From positions 1 through 42,190 of the forward strand of contig JAKSYS010000554.1 in NCBI GenBank assembly GCA_022925895.1: 42,190 bases of DNA. Reading direction: 5' to 3'. Source of the DNA: Fragilaria crotonensis (Eukaryota; Bacillariophyta; Fragilariophyceae; Fragilariales; Fragilariaceae). Position 1 is the first letter of the stretch, and the number at the start of each line of letters is the position of its first letter. Below are positions 30,088 through 39,783 of the stretch, one piece after another. The translations under genes were made by a program, and so were the position numbers. The notes below the pieces were generated by a model. The model did not search any database. It was given only the letters and a program-made list of their open reading frames with translations, and had not been told where the DNA came from.

Positions 30088-30555
30088 ATGGTTACTTTTT
30101 GGTCGTAAGTCATTAATATATTGCCTAATGTTAACATATAATAATCAAAAGTAAGTATAGTCTTATGATAACTGAATATTATAATTTATGTTTCTACAAT
30201 GTTTGTTTCTTTCCATTGACGGTAAATAATAAGCAGTGAACATCTTCAATTTCCGATGAACATCGTTTTTTTTGTCATGGTAACTTAGACCATACTTCAA
30301 ACAGATATAGTAACATATCTCAAGGCGTCAAACCATACATAACATATTTCAATAAAATATATTGATATTCAAACATTTCTTTTACCATTCCATTATGTAC
30401 GACTTCGTCATGCTGATTGTTGGTATGTCGTTTGACAAGGGAATTATATTCTCACCACCATATCTGGCAGTTCTTAAAATATTACATCGCCTGATCAAAG
30501 AATTGTGCTCGTATTGCAACACTCTTCACTCGTTGTCTATCTTTAATCTACTACT
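30088..30555. other. Left end of the 9.7-kb transposon
   Basis: AT-rich and non-coding. It contains ATGGTTAC at the very end and ATGGTAAC at 30277-30284, and should hold the transposase promoter. No gene is seen. Confidence 0.5.
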
Positions 30556-33500
30556 ATGTCGACATCACTTTCTGAGGATTGTGCTGTTTGTGGGAAAAGT
30601 TTCAAGAGGCTTGGTGCACCTTGTGCGTAGTTTGGCATGTGGTTCTTATTACATGCCACGCCGCGCTGACACAGATGAGTGTCGTGAAAGTGAAGGCGCT
30701 GATCATGGCACCCGTCCGAATTTGAGATCCTCTTCGTATAGCACTCTCTTTCGTGCACAACGTGCAACTGTAAGAGGAGAGGCGGATGACGAGCCGCCAA
30801 TCATCAATGTGAATGGAGTTGACGACGAAGACTTTTTGTGATGGATGACGATGATGGTTTTCCGAATGACAATGTTGATGAGGAGGATGTCCCCAGTGAT
30901 GCAAGTGAAGGCGAGGAAGGTCCGATGCCGGTGTTTTGGACTTGTATCTGAAACTTTTCCAGCTGCGAGATAACCCGCTAGGTCTTGCGCGTTTTTCTCG
31001 GGAAGAGGAGGTCTTAATTGAGTTATTGCAGCTCCTAAAGGAGCTCCATTGTCCACTCAAAGCGTTTGAGATCATACTCAAGTGGGCTGCAAAATCAAAT
31101 GGTAGTGGTCATACTTTCCGCGAGGGTTGTCAACCCAGTCGCAGCAAGGTAATCGCTAACTTGTACGAAAGGTACAACATGAACGGATTGATCCCGAAGG
31201 AGAAGAAATTGTACCTGCCTTACACCCAGAGAACAGTGTCCATGATTTACTTTGATGCCCGCGAAGTGTTTGCGTCACTTCTCTCATGTCCCACACTTAA
31301 TCAAGACGAAAATTTTTTTGACGACGCAAAGGATCCATTCATCGCACCACAAGCATCGTCTGATGTTGGCGACATCCACACTGGTCGTTGCTACAGAAAG
31401 ACATACGAGGCTCTAATAAAGAAGTTTGGCGTTGATATGCTGTTACCTTGCGTCATAGCAATGGATAAGACACATATCGATATGGCAGGACGGCTCCAAA
31501 TGGAGCCCATAACAATCTCACACGGTCTATTGAATCACACTATGCGCCGCCTCCCAAGTGCCATGCGCATCCTTGATACATCAATCACAGCACCCCCGCA
31601 CCTCCCAACTAGCGCAGATGTTGATTCCGATTTCAATTCTCCAGAAGATCTGGCGGATGATGTTGTGCGAATCAAGAACCCAATTCATCCGCCAACGGTG
31701 ATCTTAGTTGGGCAACGTTACTCCTCAATGAAACACACATGCAGATTCAGTTTATACTCGAAGAGTCTGGATTTTTGATTCTACAGAACAGTGGCTTCAA
31801 ATGGAATTTGCATTACAACAACACCATTCACAAAGTGGTGTTCCACCCCTATGTACCTTTCATCGTCGGCGATACAGAGGGTCACGACCGTCTCTGTGGT
31901 CATTACACAGCAAGATTCATGGAGGTCAAACAGCTTTGCCGAATCTGTGAATGCCCCAGTTACTTGACGGGGTATTCGAAGTCAAAGTTCCCCCACCGTC
32001 TCCCAAAAAAAGTTGATTCCTTAGTGCAGAGGGGCTTGACTGCTGAGCTCCAATCAATGTCTCAGAACTATCTCAAGAACGGGTTTGAAGGCGTCCGATT
32101 TGGCATGCACAATAAGCGCGGAATTTTTGGTGCGTGCCCAGGCGAAATGCTGCACTTGATCTCGCTTGGTTGGTTTAAGTACTGCCTCCAGGCTTTCTCG
32201 GCTCAGGCCGGTCCCAAGTCCCAGGCATTGAAGGATTACGATGCACTGTGCGCAAGTTGGGCTGCACCCTATCAAGGCAGAGTGACCGTGATGTTCCACG
32301 AACAAATTTCTCTCGAGGTTTTTCCTCTGGCTCCAATCTCATGGGACACGAGATGGCGGGATGCCTTTTGGTGAAACTATTCGCATTGCACACGACGTGT
32401 TTCCGCTCCATCTTCAATGTTGGCAAGAAGGTCACCCCAAAAGAAGGGGTCAACGATCAAAGGTTATGTTACAGCAATCATATCGAAGATTGGATAGTTG
32501 TCGTATCCTCCCTCCTGGTCTGGCACCAATGGATGAAGCAGCCAACAATCCCGAAAAAAATGGTGAGGCGCTCCCATGTTGCTGTGCAGTGGTTGATGCG
32601 GTTTGTCGCTGAAGTAGCACCTCGTCCTTCAGGCATGGGAAATAACACCATCAAAACGCACTTGGTCCTGCATCTGTGCGAGGACATTCTGGACCATGGG
32701 GTTCCAGAGAACGTGAACAGTTCGTACGCTGAATCAGCCCACATTCCCTTGCGAAGATAACAACAAGAAACTCGCAGAAACGAGCTGTTTCTTTCACAAA
32801 ACAAGCAGCCCATCGGTACGTTGAGAATCTCGCTGTATCACTTGCTTGGGCAGATGTTGAGAGCGACAAAAGGCAGTGCCATACCAACATCAGGGAAGAA
32901 GAACCAGAGAGAGGAACCAGCAACCATCAATTCGACCCTGGACGTGAATTCCACCTTGTGTGGAAAACTGGTGATGAATTCTCGTGTCGTTGGACACATG
33001 TGCGTAGCGGTCAGAACGCAGAGCCAGTCGTGAAACTTCCACCTTTGGTGTCAAAGTTTCTTGAAACTTCTGCCTGCCCCAAATGCCACAACAGTCTCTT
33101 CGGTGCTTTACCCGTACACAGATGAAAGGGGTAACATGTACCGAGCACATCCATGTTATGACGGTAAACCTTGGAATGATTGCGCAATGATCGACTGGAA
33201 AGGGAGAAGCATGACCTTCCAGCATTCATCCATACATTCGTTGATCTGCGCCAGCTTCCGAGCTCAATCAGAAGAATTGAAGTGAATGGGCAGACAAGTG
33301 TGCAACCTGGATTGTACGCCGTTGCCCACACCTTGACCCAGTTAACCCCACTGACTTCAACACGCCCAATGTCCTCATAGGGCGTTACAAACCCCATTTT
33401 TATTCTCCGACCACAGACAACCAACATTGTTCCTTGTGGATGTCAAGGCGATATCCGCCGCTACTTGGCACAGAAGACATCCCACCATTTGGAGAAAAGA

Positions 33501-33866
33501 AAGCGTCAAGGTGGGATCGGCATTACCTTTTCCTCATCAGAAGGAAAGTGGAATGGTCCCTTGCATGGGACGCAATAATTGAGCGGGAGCATAGTGATCT
33601 GGAAAACAATGTTGAAGATGACACCTGGTTCGAAGAGGATTACGAGACAAAGATGTTGACCACCATGTCTTGCCCGGTAGAGTCGTCTTCGGCGTGAAGA
33701 CACCCGAAGACAACGCCAAGGAGGTGGCAGCAAAGAAAGCAGAAAAGCTTGCCACCAAAAAGAAGAAGGAAGACGAAGCAGCGGCCAAGAAACGCAAACG
33801 AGCTGCGGGAAGGAGAACGTTCGCAAGTAGTAGACTTATTTTTCACGTTCTTCGTTTTTCAATAGT
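30556..33866 (+). pseudogene. Plavaka/CACTA-like transposase, multiply frameshifted
   Basis: The likely start MSTSLSEDCAVCGKSF gives a CxxC zinc motif. A TAG and frame changes follow (about 30630, 30840, 30930). Then come AIAMDKTHIDMAGR (31455-31500; first catalytic Asp at 31464) with NHTMRRLPSAMR, FIVGDTEGHDRLCGH (second Asp at 31871), LCRICECP, and FGMHNKRGIFGACPGEMLHL. This mirrors the fungal Plavaka/CMC pattern (YSDKT...P, GD/D..., CxxC, D/E-x-LH). Later pieces are AESAHIPL plus a +1-frame RNSQKRAVSFTKQAAHRYVENL-like segment, YDGKPWND, and a Lys-rich tail AAKKAEKLATKKKKEDE ending near 33866. At least seven breaks exist, so it is inactive. The third catalytic acid cannot be assigned. Confidence 0.6.
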
Positions 33867-33919
33867 AACGTGCAGGTCTTCTTGCCCCGCACTTCGTCCT
33901 CCTGGTAACAACGAAGCGG

Positions 33920-34990
33920 TTAAGTCAACCGCCGCAGTAGCCCCTGCACATCACCAGCTCTTTTTTTTCTTGGTACCGTGTATGCGCCACCAATTGCCAG
34001 GTCAGCTGCTGTAGGCTGTCTAGGTACGGCCTTTCGTTCGCCATCAACACCACCCCCATTCGCAGAGGTCCCCATTCCTGGCTCCACTTGCGGTTTCCTC
34101 TTTCTCCCAACAAGGGAAAGCTGTCGAGACACCGCAACAACGTGCTTCGGCAAGCGCACACTGATGGGCTCGACAGCAGCTGCTTCAAGGGTGGCTGCCG
34201 TTGCGATCACCTCGTCTTCAATTGGGTTTTGGGCAACCGTCAATTCATCCCGGTGTTTCCGGCGGCGCCGACGTTTTCGGTTCAAGCGCTTCTTACTGGG
34301 CACCCTTTCCCTCCAAGGATCGGGTCGGAGAACAGGCCGATAATTCGCAGCACACCCAGCACGTCCAGCCTGAACGATCTTTCTTGGCGCAGGTGAACAC
34401 CCCGTAGAGGGTGTTCACGAAGGATGTAGAATCCTTTGCAACACCAACGTAACCGCTGTCCAAGCCATCAGGACATGAAACAGACGTGCAGTGCCTTACA
34501 ATCCTGCCATCCCAGCTGATCGCGATTCCGTGGCCAAGTTTTATGGCCAAACCAGTGAACTTGGTTCCATTCGGTCGCTTGCCTTCAACATTGGGCATGA
34601 TGAAGTACCAGTTCTCCCCAGCCAAGCATCTCCTCTGTCCAACAACTGTACCCTGCGAGGCATCGTTAACGTCAAAGTGAGACGAGTTACCCAGGTTATA
34701 ACTCAGGTCGATAGTGTACGCAACCCGTCGCCGACGCTCCAACACCGCAAGCAGCCCCTGATTTTCCTGCTTAGGAAATCCAGGCGGCGGCGTTGGCGGT
34801 ATTGGCCTGCGTCTTCTTGGCCTGGGCATCGGCCAACAAACGAGCAGTGATGAAGAGATCATCATCAACAACGCCACAGTTGTAGTTGCCGCCGTCATCC
34901 CCATCATCGTCATCGTCATCGCCATCGTCCGCCGTCGTCGTCGTCGTCATCGCTGTCGGAGTCGTCCCAACCAAAGGCAACGCCATCCAT
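33920..34990 (-). pseudogene. HxD...H (2OG-Fe(II) dioxygenase-like) domain of accessory protein
   Basis: Minus-strand frames read, in order: acidic tract; VVDDDLFITARLLADAQ; then after a shift LSYNLGNSSHFDVNDASQG with His (34679-34677) and Asp (34673-34671) of an HxD pair; NWYFIMPNVEG; GLAIKLGHGIAISWDGRI and a distal His in RHCTSV (34493-34491). The HxD, the Gly-rich hydrophobic strands and the distal His fit the metal-binding triad of a double-stranded beta-helix dioxygenase. The usual Arg that binds 2-oxoglutarate is not evident. After another shift near 34300 comes a basic tail SKKRLNRKRRRRRKHRDE (nuclear-localisation-like). A cupin or unrelated fold is possible. Confidence 0.4.
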
Positions 34991-36397
34991 TGGTGCCACC
35001 GCCTGCCAGAATTCACCTCCGTGTCTCTTATCACAGAGTACACCTGGGGAAGCAACAGCTCCGACATCCGCCAAGTCCACCACAAGCCCGCGGACGACAT
35101 CCTCCCCAACAATCGAGTTTGCAGCGTACGGAACCTTGTCGTGGACAGCGGGACAATCGACAGAATCGCCCTTCTTCACAGTGATCCTGGTCCCAATTGC
35201 AATCATCCCCCCAACATCAGAAGACTTCGCCCTCGCAGTGCCCTTCCCACCGGCAAGTTTAATTGCACTGCACCTCTCCGTAAGCTCATCCAATAACTGC
35301 TGTCGATCATCACGGGGGTCCATTTTCCCAACGTTCCTCACCATGACAACCGACACCCGATCCGGGATCTCGTCGATGGCGATGTGCACGTCAACGAAAT
35401 GATGCACGTTGGGGTCAATAATCCAGCAAGACTCCGGAAGGTCAGTGTGACGGGCCCCGTCCACGTAGTGCCGACAACCCTCCCTTGCACTGGAGGAAGC
35501 CTTCAGCCGGTCAAGGTATTCGTGGCGCGGTAGTCGGAAGGAACATCCGATAGTCCATGCCGCCGATGAAGTCTGGGGGAGCAGGGCAACTCTCCATCCC
35601 TCCTGGCTTGCCCGGTATACCAACCGTACCTGCTGACCGGGAGCACTCGCCCAGTCGAGCCTCCACGCTGACACTTGACGGGTACCACAAGGCAATGTGG
35701 TATCAGAATAAAACCGCTGCACATAGCTGTCATCACCAAAGGTGTACGATGGCAAACAGTGCTCCGATTCAGTCCTGACCAAGCGAAGCCAGCTCATGTC
35801 GTAAGCCCTCAATGTGCCCTGCAGTCCAGCATCACCAGCGTGGCGATCACGACTGCAGTAGAAGACCCCACACTGGGGTAGGAAGAGGATCACCGCCCTG
35901 AACTGGTAATCCCCATCCGGTGCCCCATCGTCAGGGATGTACGACTGGGCGTGACAAACCGCATGGCCGCCGCCCGATGCAGCAGTCAAAGGAGCCGACC
36001 GGCGGTTCACGATAACGTCCATAACGTAGAATTCGTTCAAAAAATTGGACTGCATCCCCGATTCGGGGAACATGTCCGCAATTGAACGCAGTCGGAACGG
36101 CTCCCACCCAAATGCAGTTGCAACCACACGGATCGGCGTCCGACCACCCAAGAACCCACCGACCAGCCCGCACTCCCCCGGCGCACTCGCCTTCTTCGCA
36201 CGTCGGAACCGTCGCCGGAACGCACGCCTTTCTTCCGGTACGACAGCCATGGACAACAGCGACATAACCGACGAGGGAGTCGGAAGACTCTCTGTCCCAC
36301 GCCTGAGGGGAGGCGATTCCGCCCCGTCCACGATTGCCTGCGACCCCAAAACACGGGGCGACTGCCCTAGATTCCGAACGGACATCGCAGTCGGCAT
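34916..36397 (-). CDS. Accessory protein of the 9.7-kb transposon, N-terminal part
   Basis: A 493-codon open frame starts at an ATG (36397) and runs opposite to the transposase. No family is recognised. It contains basic RRAFRRRFRRAKK (nuclear-localisation-like), a mixed globular region, and the segment HHFVDVHIAIDEIPDRV. It ends in an acidic DDSDSDDDDDD tract made of GAC/GAT repeats. The stop at 34916 is produced by a frameshift within that tract. The neighbouring frame continues as an acidic stretch and then the HxD...H domain, so this and 33920-34990 are probably one ancestral protein of roughly 820 residues. Strand slippage in the GAC tract is the likely cause of the break. Upstream frames have no convincing start. 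Confidence 0.5.
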   Translation of the reverse strand: MPTAMSVRNLGQSPRVLGSQAIVDGAESPPLRRGTESLPTPSSVMSLLSMAVVPEERRAFRRRFRRAKKASAPGECGLVGGFLGGRTPIRVVATAFGWEPFRLRSIADMFPESGMQSNFLNEFYVMDVIVNRRSAPLTAASGGGHAVCHAQSYIPDDGAPDGDYQFRAVILFLPQCGVFYCSRDRHAGDAGLQGTLRAYDMSWLRLVRTESEHCLPSYTFGDDSYVQRFYSDTTLPCGTRQVSAWRLDWASAPGQQVRLVYRASQEGWRVALLPQTSSAAWTIGCSFRLPRHEYLDRLKASSSAREGCRHYVDGARHTDLPESCWIIDPNVHHFVDVHIAIDEIPDRVSVVMVRNVGKMDPRDDRQQLLDELTERCSAIKLAGGKGTARAKSSDVGGMIAIGTRITVKKGDSVDCPAVHDKVPYAANSIVGEDVVRGLVVDLADVGAVASPGVLCDKRHGGEFWQAVAPMDGVAFGWDDSDSDDDDDDGGRWR

Positions 36398-36607
36398 CGT
36401 CCGGTTCCCGCGGCACCCTTCTCTTCGACAACGTCGAATCTACCCTTCCCGCGACCGCCAACCCCGTCGACTGGATGACATTGTTCGGCCTTCTCCTGCT
36501 GCCTGGCAGGTAAGGTCCGCGCGACGCCACTTCGTTCGACAAGAATGGGATGGTGATCACGCACCACGACGAGGAGACAACCCAACACCAGACCAATGGC
36601 AACAGTC

Positions 36608-36870
36608 GCGAGCGCGTCCTCCTCCGTACTCTTCGTCCACAAAACGACAATCAACCCGCTGCCTGGCGAGGACTGTGCAGTTGTTGCAGAAGAAACGCAC
36701 GCGGCAAGAAAGGATCGACAACAACGCAAGACCACTGACAACAATTGCGAGCGCGTCCTCCTCCCCGTACTCTTCGTCCACAAAACGACAATCAACCCGC
36801 TGCCTGGCGAGGACTGTGCAGTTGTTGCAGAAGAAACGCACGCAGCAAGAAAGGATCAACAACAACGCAA
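36608..36870. repeat. Tandem duplication of about 140 bp
   Basis: 36608-36729 and 36747-36870 are nearly identical (offset 139 bp, a few substitutions and small indels). They lie upstream of the minus-strand accessory gene, so they may duplicate part of its promoter or 5' leader. Confidence 0.8.
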
Positions 36871-37811
36871 TGATCGGGCGAGAGGCTTCATTGAATGTTC
36901 TGATTCAATGGAGGTAATGGTGCAATTCTGGTGTCAGAAATTGCATACCAGGCGCATACGACATGGTACACACAACTCTAAGGGACTCCACACCTGGGAC
37001 TTTATTGCAAGCCCTCTAAATAAATTCGATTTTTATCTAACAAATAGACGCTATATTTATTTATGATACGGATATGTGGATTCGATATTAAGTCAATAGT
37101 ACTTCAATGCAAATACACCAAAACCATTGAACAACACAGAACACCAATATTTCAATAAGTGTTGACTTTATTATGCATGTATAATATATTACTTTCCCAG
37201 GACCGTAGTATGCACTGTAACAGCGCTACAATACTACACTGTACATTGTGTAAAATTGCGCACATTTAGGAATCTTGTATCCAAAAGTCATCATGTCATG
37301 TATCATGCTGCCCTAAGTACAACAAGTCACATGTATAGAATTTTTTGGCTATGTATAGCATTTATAAAAGTATATGAATGGAATGTATTTTTAGTCGCCA
37401 ATAACAAGATTTATTGACGTGATTGAAACGCAGGACACTGCAACTTATACCATTACGTGTACAACGATGTACACAGTACCTAGTATGATGCATGACACCG
37501 AGCGAGTACAGTCCATGTGTACCATATATGTATTTGAAAAGCAATACATATCCATATAAGATCATAGAGTAAAAACGGTGGATTATGTATTAAATGTGTA
37601 TGTACATTCAAACAAAATAAAAGCATACAGTGTTGTAGTAAATTGACATGTTTGGAATAAAAAGATACGATATAGTGTAAAGTGAACTTCAAGCAAACAT
37701 AATATTGCAATAATTGATCCATCTCTCATTTTCAATTGATGCGATCTAAAATACAACTTGTTGCTTTCGCTAACACTTCGTCTTGTTGCTTGCTCTATTC
37801 CCTTTGTCAGC
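36871..37811. other. AT-rich divergent intergenic region of the transposon
   Basis: About 940 bp without a supported gene lie between the start of the minus-strand accessory gene and the plus-strand gene at 37812. It contains several TATA-like strings and is the likely bidirectional promoter. Weak frames on the minus strand (37362-37813) lack motifs. Confidence 0.5.
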
Positions 37812-38447
37812 ATGTCAAATCCACAGAATCCTGCTCTAGCATCGCCATCTCAGAACCTTCGGAGTTCTTCGCGACGCATTCGCGAACCACCAGCTGACCA
37901 AACACCCGTTCGCGAAACACCGTTGGAGCGTGCCGCAAGGAGAGAGGCAGAGACGAAGAAGGCTGAAAGACGTGCAGCTAAAGCAGCTAAGGCAGCTAAG
38001 GCAGCTAAGGCAGCTAAGGCAGCTAAAGCAGCGGAAGCTGCTGCTGCAGCAGAGGCAGCGGAAGCTGCTGCAGCAGCGTCTACGCAACGGAAACGAGTTG
38101 TTGGCGCGGGGAACAAGAGGAAATATAGACAGAAAAAAACAAAGGAGTCCAAAAAAACGAAAACAACAAAAGTGCATAACACCTCGTCAGATTCTGGCGA
38201 CATTGAGTCGGCGGATGATGATTCTTGTTTTGAACCCACCGATGGCGCTGAAGACGAGGCTGATGATGACGACGACGACGACCAGGCTGATGACGACGAC
38301 AATAATGATGACGGGGCAGAAATTGATTCTTACGTTTCAGCAAACTCATACCTTGACGACGACCCATTGGCATCGCCGGAGGAAGGTAGAGCGGTGCCCG
38401 CGAAGCTACTGAAGAGTCGAGACGCAGTGCCCAGGCAGGCGCAGTGA
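37812..38447 (+). CDS. Ala/Lys-repeat and acidic accessory protein, N-terminal part
   Basis: The frame starts at ATG 37812 (MSNPQNPALASPSQ). It contains R/E-rich LERAARREAETKKAERRAA, then (KAA)n repeats turning into (EAA)n, a probable long single helix or coiled coil. A basic segment RKRVVGAGNKRKYRQKKTK (nuclear-localisation-like) and a strongly acidic region with D runs follow. No enzymatic motif. The stop at 38445 is followed at once in the +2 frame by more protein-like sequence, and this composition usually precedes a conserved domain. The gene therefore probably continues into 38448-39456 and is broken by a frameshift. A DNA-binding or regulatory role in transposition is a guess. Confidence 0.5.
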   Translation: MSNPQNPALASPSQNLRSSSRRIREPPADQTPVRETPLERAARREAETKKAERRAAKAAKAAKAAKAAKAAKAAEAAAAAEAAEAAAAASTQRKRVVGAGNKRKYRQKKTKESKKTKTTKVHNTSSDSGDIESADDDSCFEPTDGAEDEADDDDDDDQADDDDNNDDGAEIDSYVSANSYLDDDPLASPEEGRAVPAKLLKSRDAVPRQAQ

Positions 38448-39456
38448 ATCCTCTGAGGACAAGCAACAGCGAGGAACACGGTACGCCACCTCCACCACCG
38501 GCGAGAGCTGATTCCAGGGAAATTGTTAGCAGGATGCCGTTGAAGCTCCAACAGCACAGAAGAATGTTGTACGGAGGATTGTTTTGTTTGTTAAAACACA
38601 CTCTTCCGTCAGATCAAATTCGTTACCAGTACCAAGTCATTTAACGAAGCTTTTCAAAAGGTGCTGGCGGAGGAAAGGCCACGGAATCCATACATATTTC
38701 AGTTGACGTACCAGAATTCGTTCAAGACGGCCTTGAATCAGAAGCGAAGTACGTGTGAGTTGTCTGGCAAAAGATTGTGGTCAAAGCTATCAATACAGTG
38801 TTCAAGAATCGTGAAGAGGAATTCTTCACTTTTGATGAATTCTGCAAGCTAAGACGAGCGACTACCGAAAGAGAGAGGAAAGCGTTTCTCTGGTTCTTCG
38901 ACAGTTTTTGGAGGTGTGTTTGCGGGCTACCGCATGGAATAATGCGAAAACAAAGCAGCTCGTTTCGGAGGCGAGAGACCCCAGTGGATCAAAAATTGTC
39001 AGTGTGAGTGATGAAGCATTTGCGTTGTTGTTAATTGACAATTACTTGGAAAAGTGGAAAACCAGGGCTGGTGAAGAAGTCGCAGCCCGCATCGACTCGG
39101 TAGCAGGTGCGCAGCTGCAATTGCGACTGAAGGTGAGGAGATCACGAGAAGGAAACAAACAAAGACAGCCGGTAAATACACTGGAAAAGCTCAAGGACAG
39201 TGTAAGTGGGGTGGCTGGAGTCCCGAAGGCATCAAACAGTTCAATTCTTCGCAAGTTAGTGAAAGCAGACAGGGAGGCTGACAAGAATTGTGACGACGAG
39301 CCGAAACGGATGGAAAAGTTGCTGATGGATTTCTGCCGGACAAAGGCCGGAATAAAGGACCCACAGGATAACGCAAACCTAGACGGTGCTCACAACAATG
39401 CAGCGGCACGGGCAATGGAGAATGTTGAGGCAGAATGGGACTCTGATGACGACTAG
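38448..39456 (+). pseudogene. Conserved-domain part of the second transposon protein, frameshifted
   Basis: Successive frames give NSEEHGTPPPPPARADSREI, EAFQKVLAEERPRNPYIF, NREEEFFTFDEFCKL, EVCLRATAWNNAKTKQLVSE, VSVSDEAFALLLIDNYLEKW, and finally LVKADREADKN...EAEWDSDDD at the stop. Between them frame 0 (39168-39245) reads AGKYTG, then KWGGWSPEGIKQFN, and returns to frame 1 after it. The open frame across 39130-39250 is thus a product of two compensating shifts and its local peptide is not original. The SDEAF...NY..W, KYTG and GGWS-EG landmarks look like one conserved domain. I do not know its name or function. Confidence 0.5.
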
Positions 39457-39783
39457 GAGTTTGTTTTACTGCCATCCACTTTAAAATGCAATAGAATGAC
39501 TTTCGTATGAACAATATCTGTTGTATTAAGATGAATAACCTAATCAATTAATCAACATAAAATGTAACTATGACTTAACATGAATTGCATAATTACAATA
39601 TATATCGTTGACTTGAGTAAAAATAAATGGTAACTAAAGCGTGCTTTATTTTGAGATAAATTATCCAAACTTACAATATATAATAGAAGTAGTATTTTAT
39701 TGTTCAAGTTACCATTTCTGTTAATAAGTAAAATCTAACTGATAAAAAAATGGTAACACTTAACACCAAAGAAAATAGTTAAC
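39457..39783. other. Right end of the 9.7-kb transposon
   Basis: AT-rich and non-coding, with ATGGTAAC at 39627-39634 and 39750-39757 and its reverse complement at 39708-39715. It ends ...AAAATAGTTAAC before the A5 run. Confidence 0.5.

Larger units (their letters stand above)
30088..39783. mobile_element. Plavaka/CACTA-like DNA transposon with accessory genes (9.7 kb)
   Basis: This is inserted into LINE-3 between codons that are adjacent in LINE-1. An A5 run (CAAAAA) lies at both junctions and may be the target duplication. The ends are imperfectly inverted: left GGTTACTTTTTGGTCGTAAG, and right, reverse complemented, GTTAACTATTTTCTTTGG then TGTTAAG. ATGGTAAC repeats occur near both ends. 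Content: transposase (+, 30556-33866), HxD...H accessory gene (-, 33920-36397), an AT-rich divergent promoter region, and an Ala/Lys-rich plus conserved-domain protein (+, 37812-39456). All genes carry frameshifts except the first accessory segments. Exact termini are uncertain by a few bases. Confidence 0.7.

Noticed and set aside
33670-34014. Independent small Lys-rich protein gene
   Set aside because: It is better explained as the basic C-terminal tail of the frameshifted transposase followed by non-coding sequence.
36045-37066. Plus-strand ORFs opposite the accessory gene (for example 36045-36917)
   Set aside because: They are shadow frames of the minus-strand gene and the 140-bp duplication, and are low in recognisable protein features.
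37362-37813. Minus-strand ORFs in the AT-rich region before 37812
   Set aside because: Composition is typical of random AT-rich translation (Tyr, Ile, His, Cys rich), with no domain and no supporting context.
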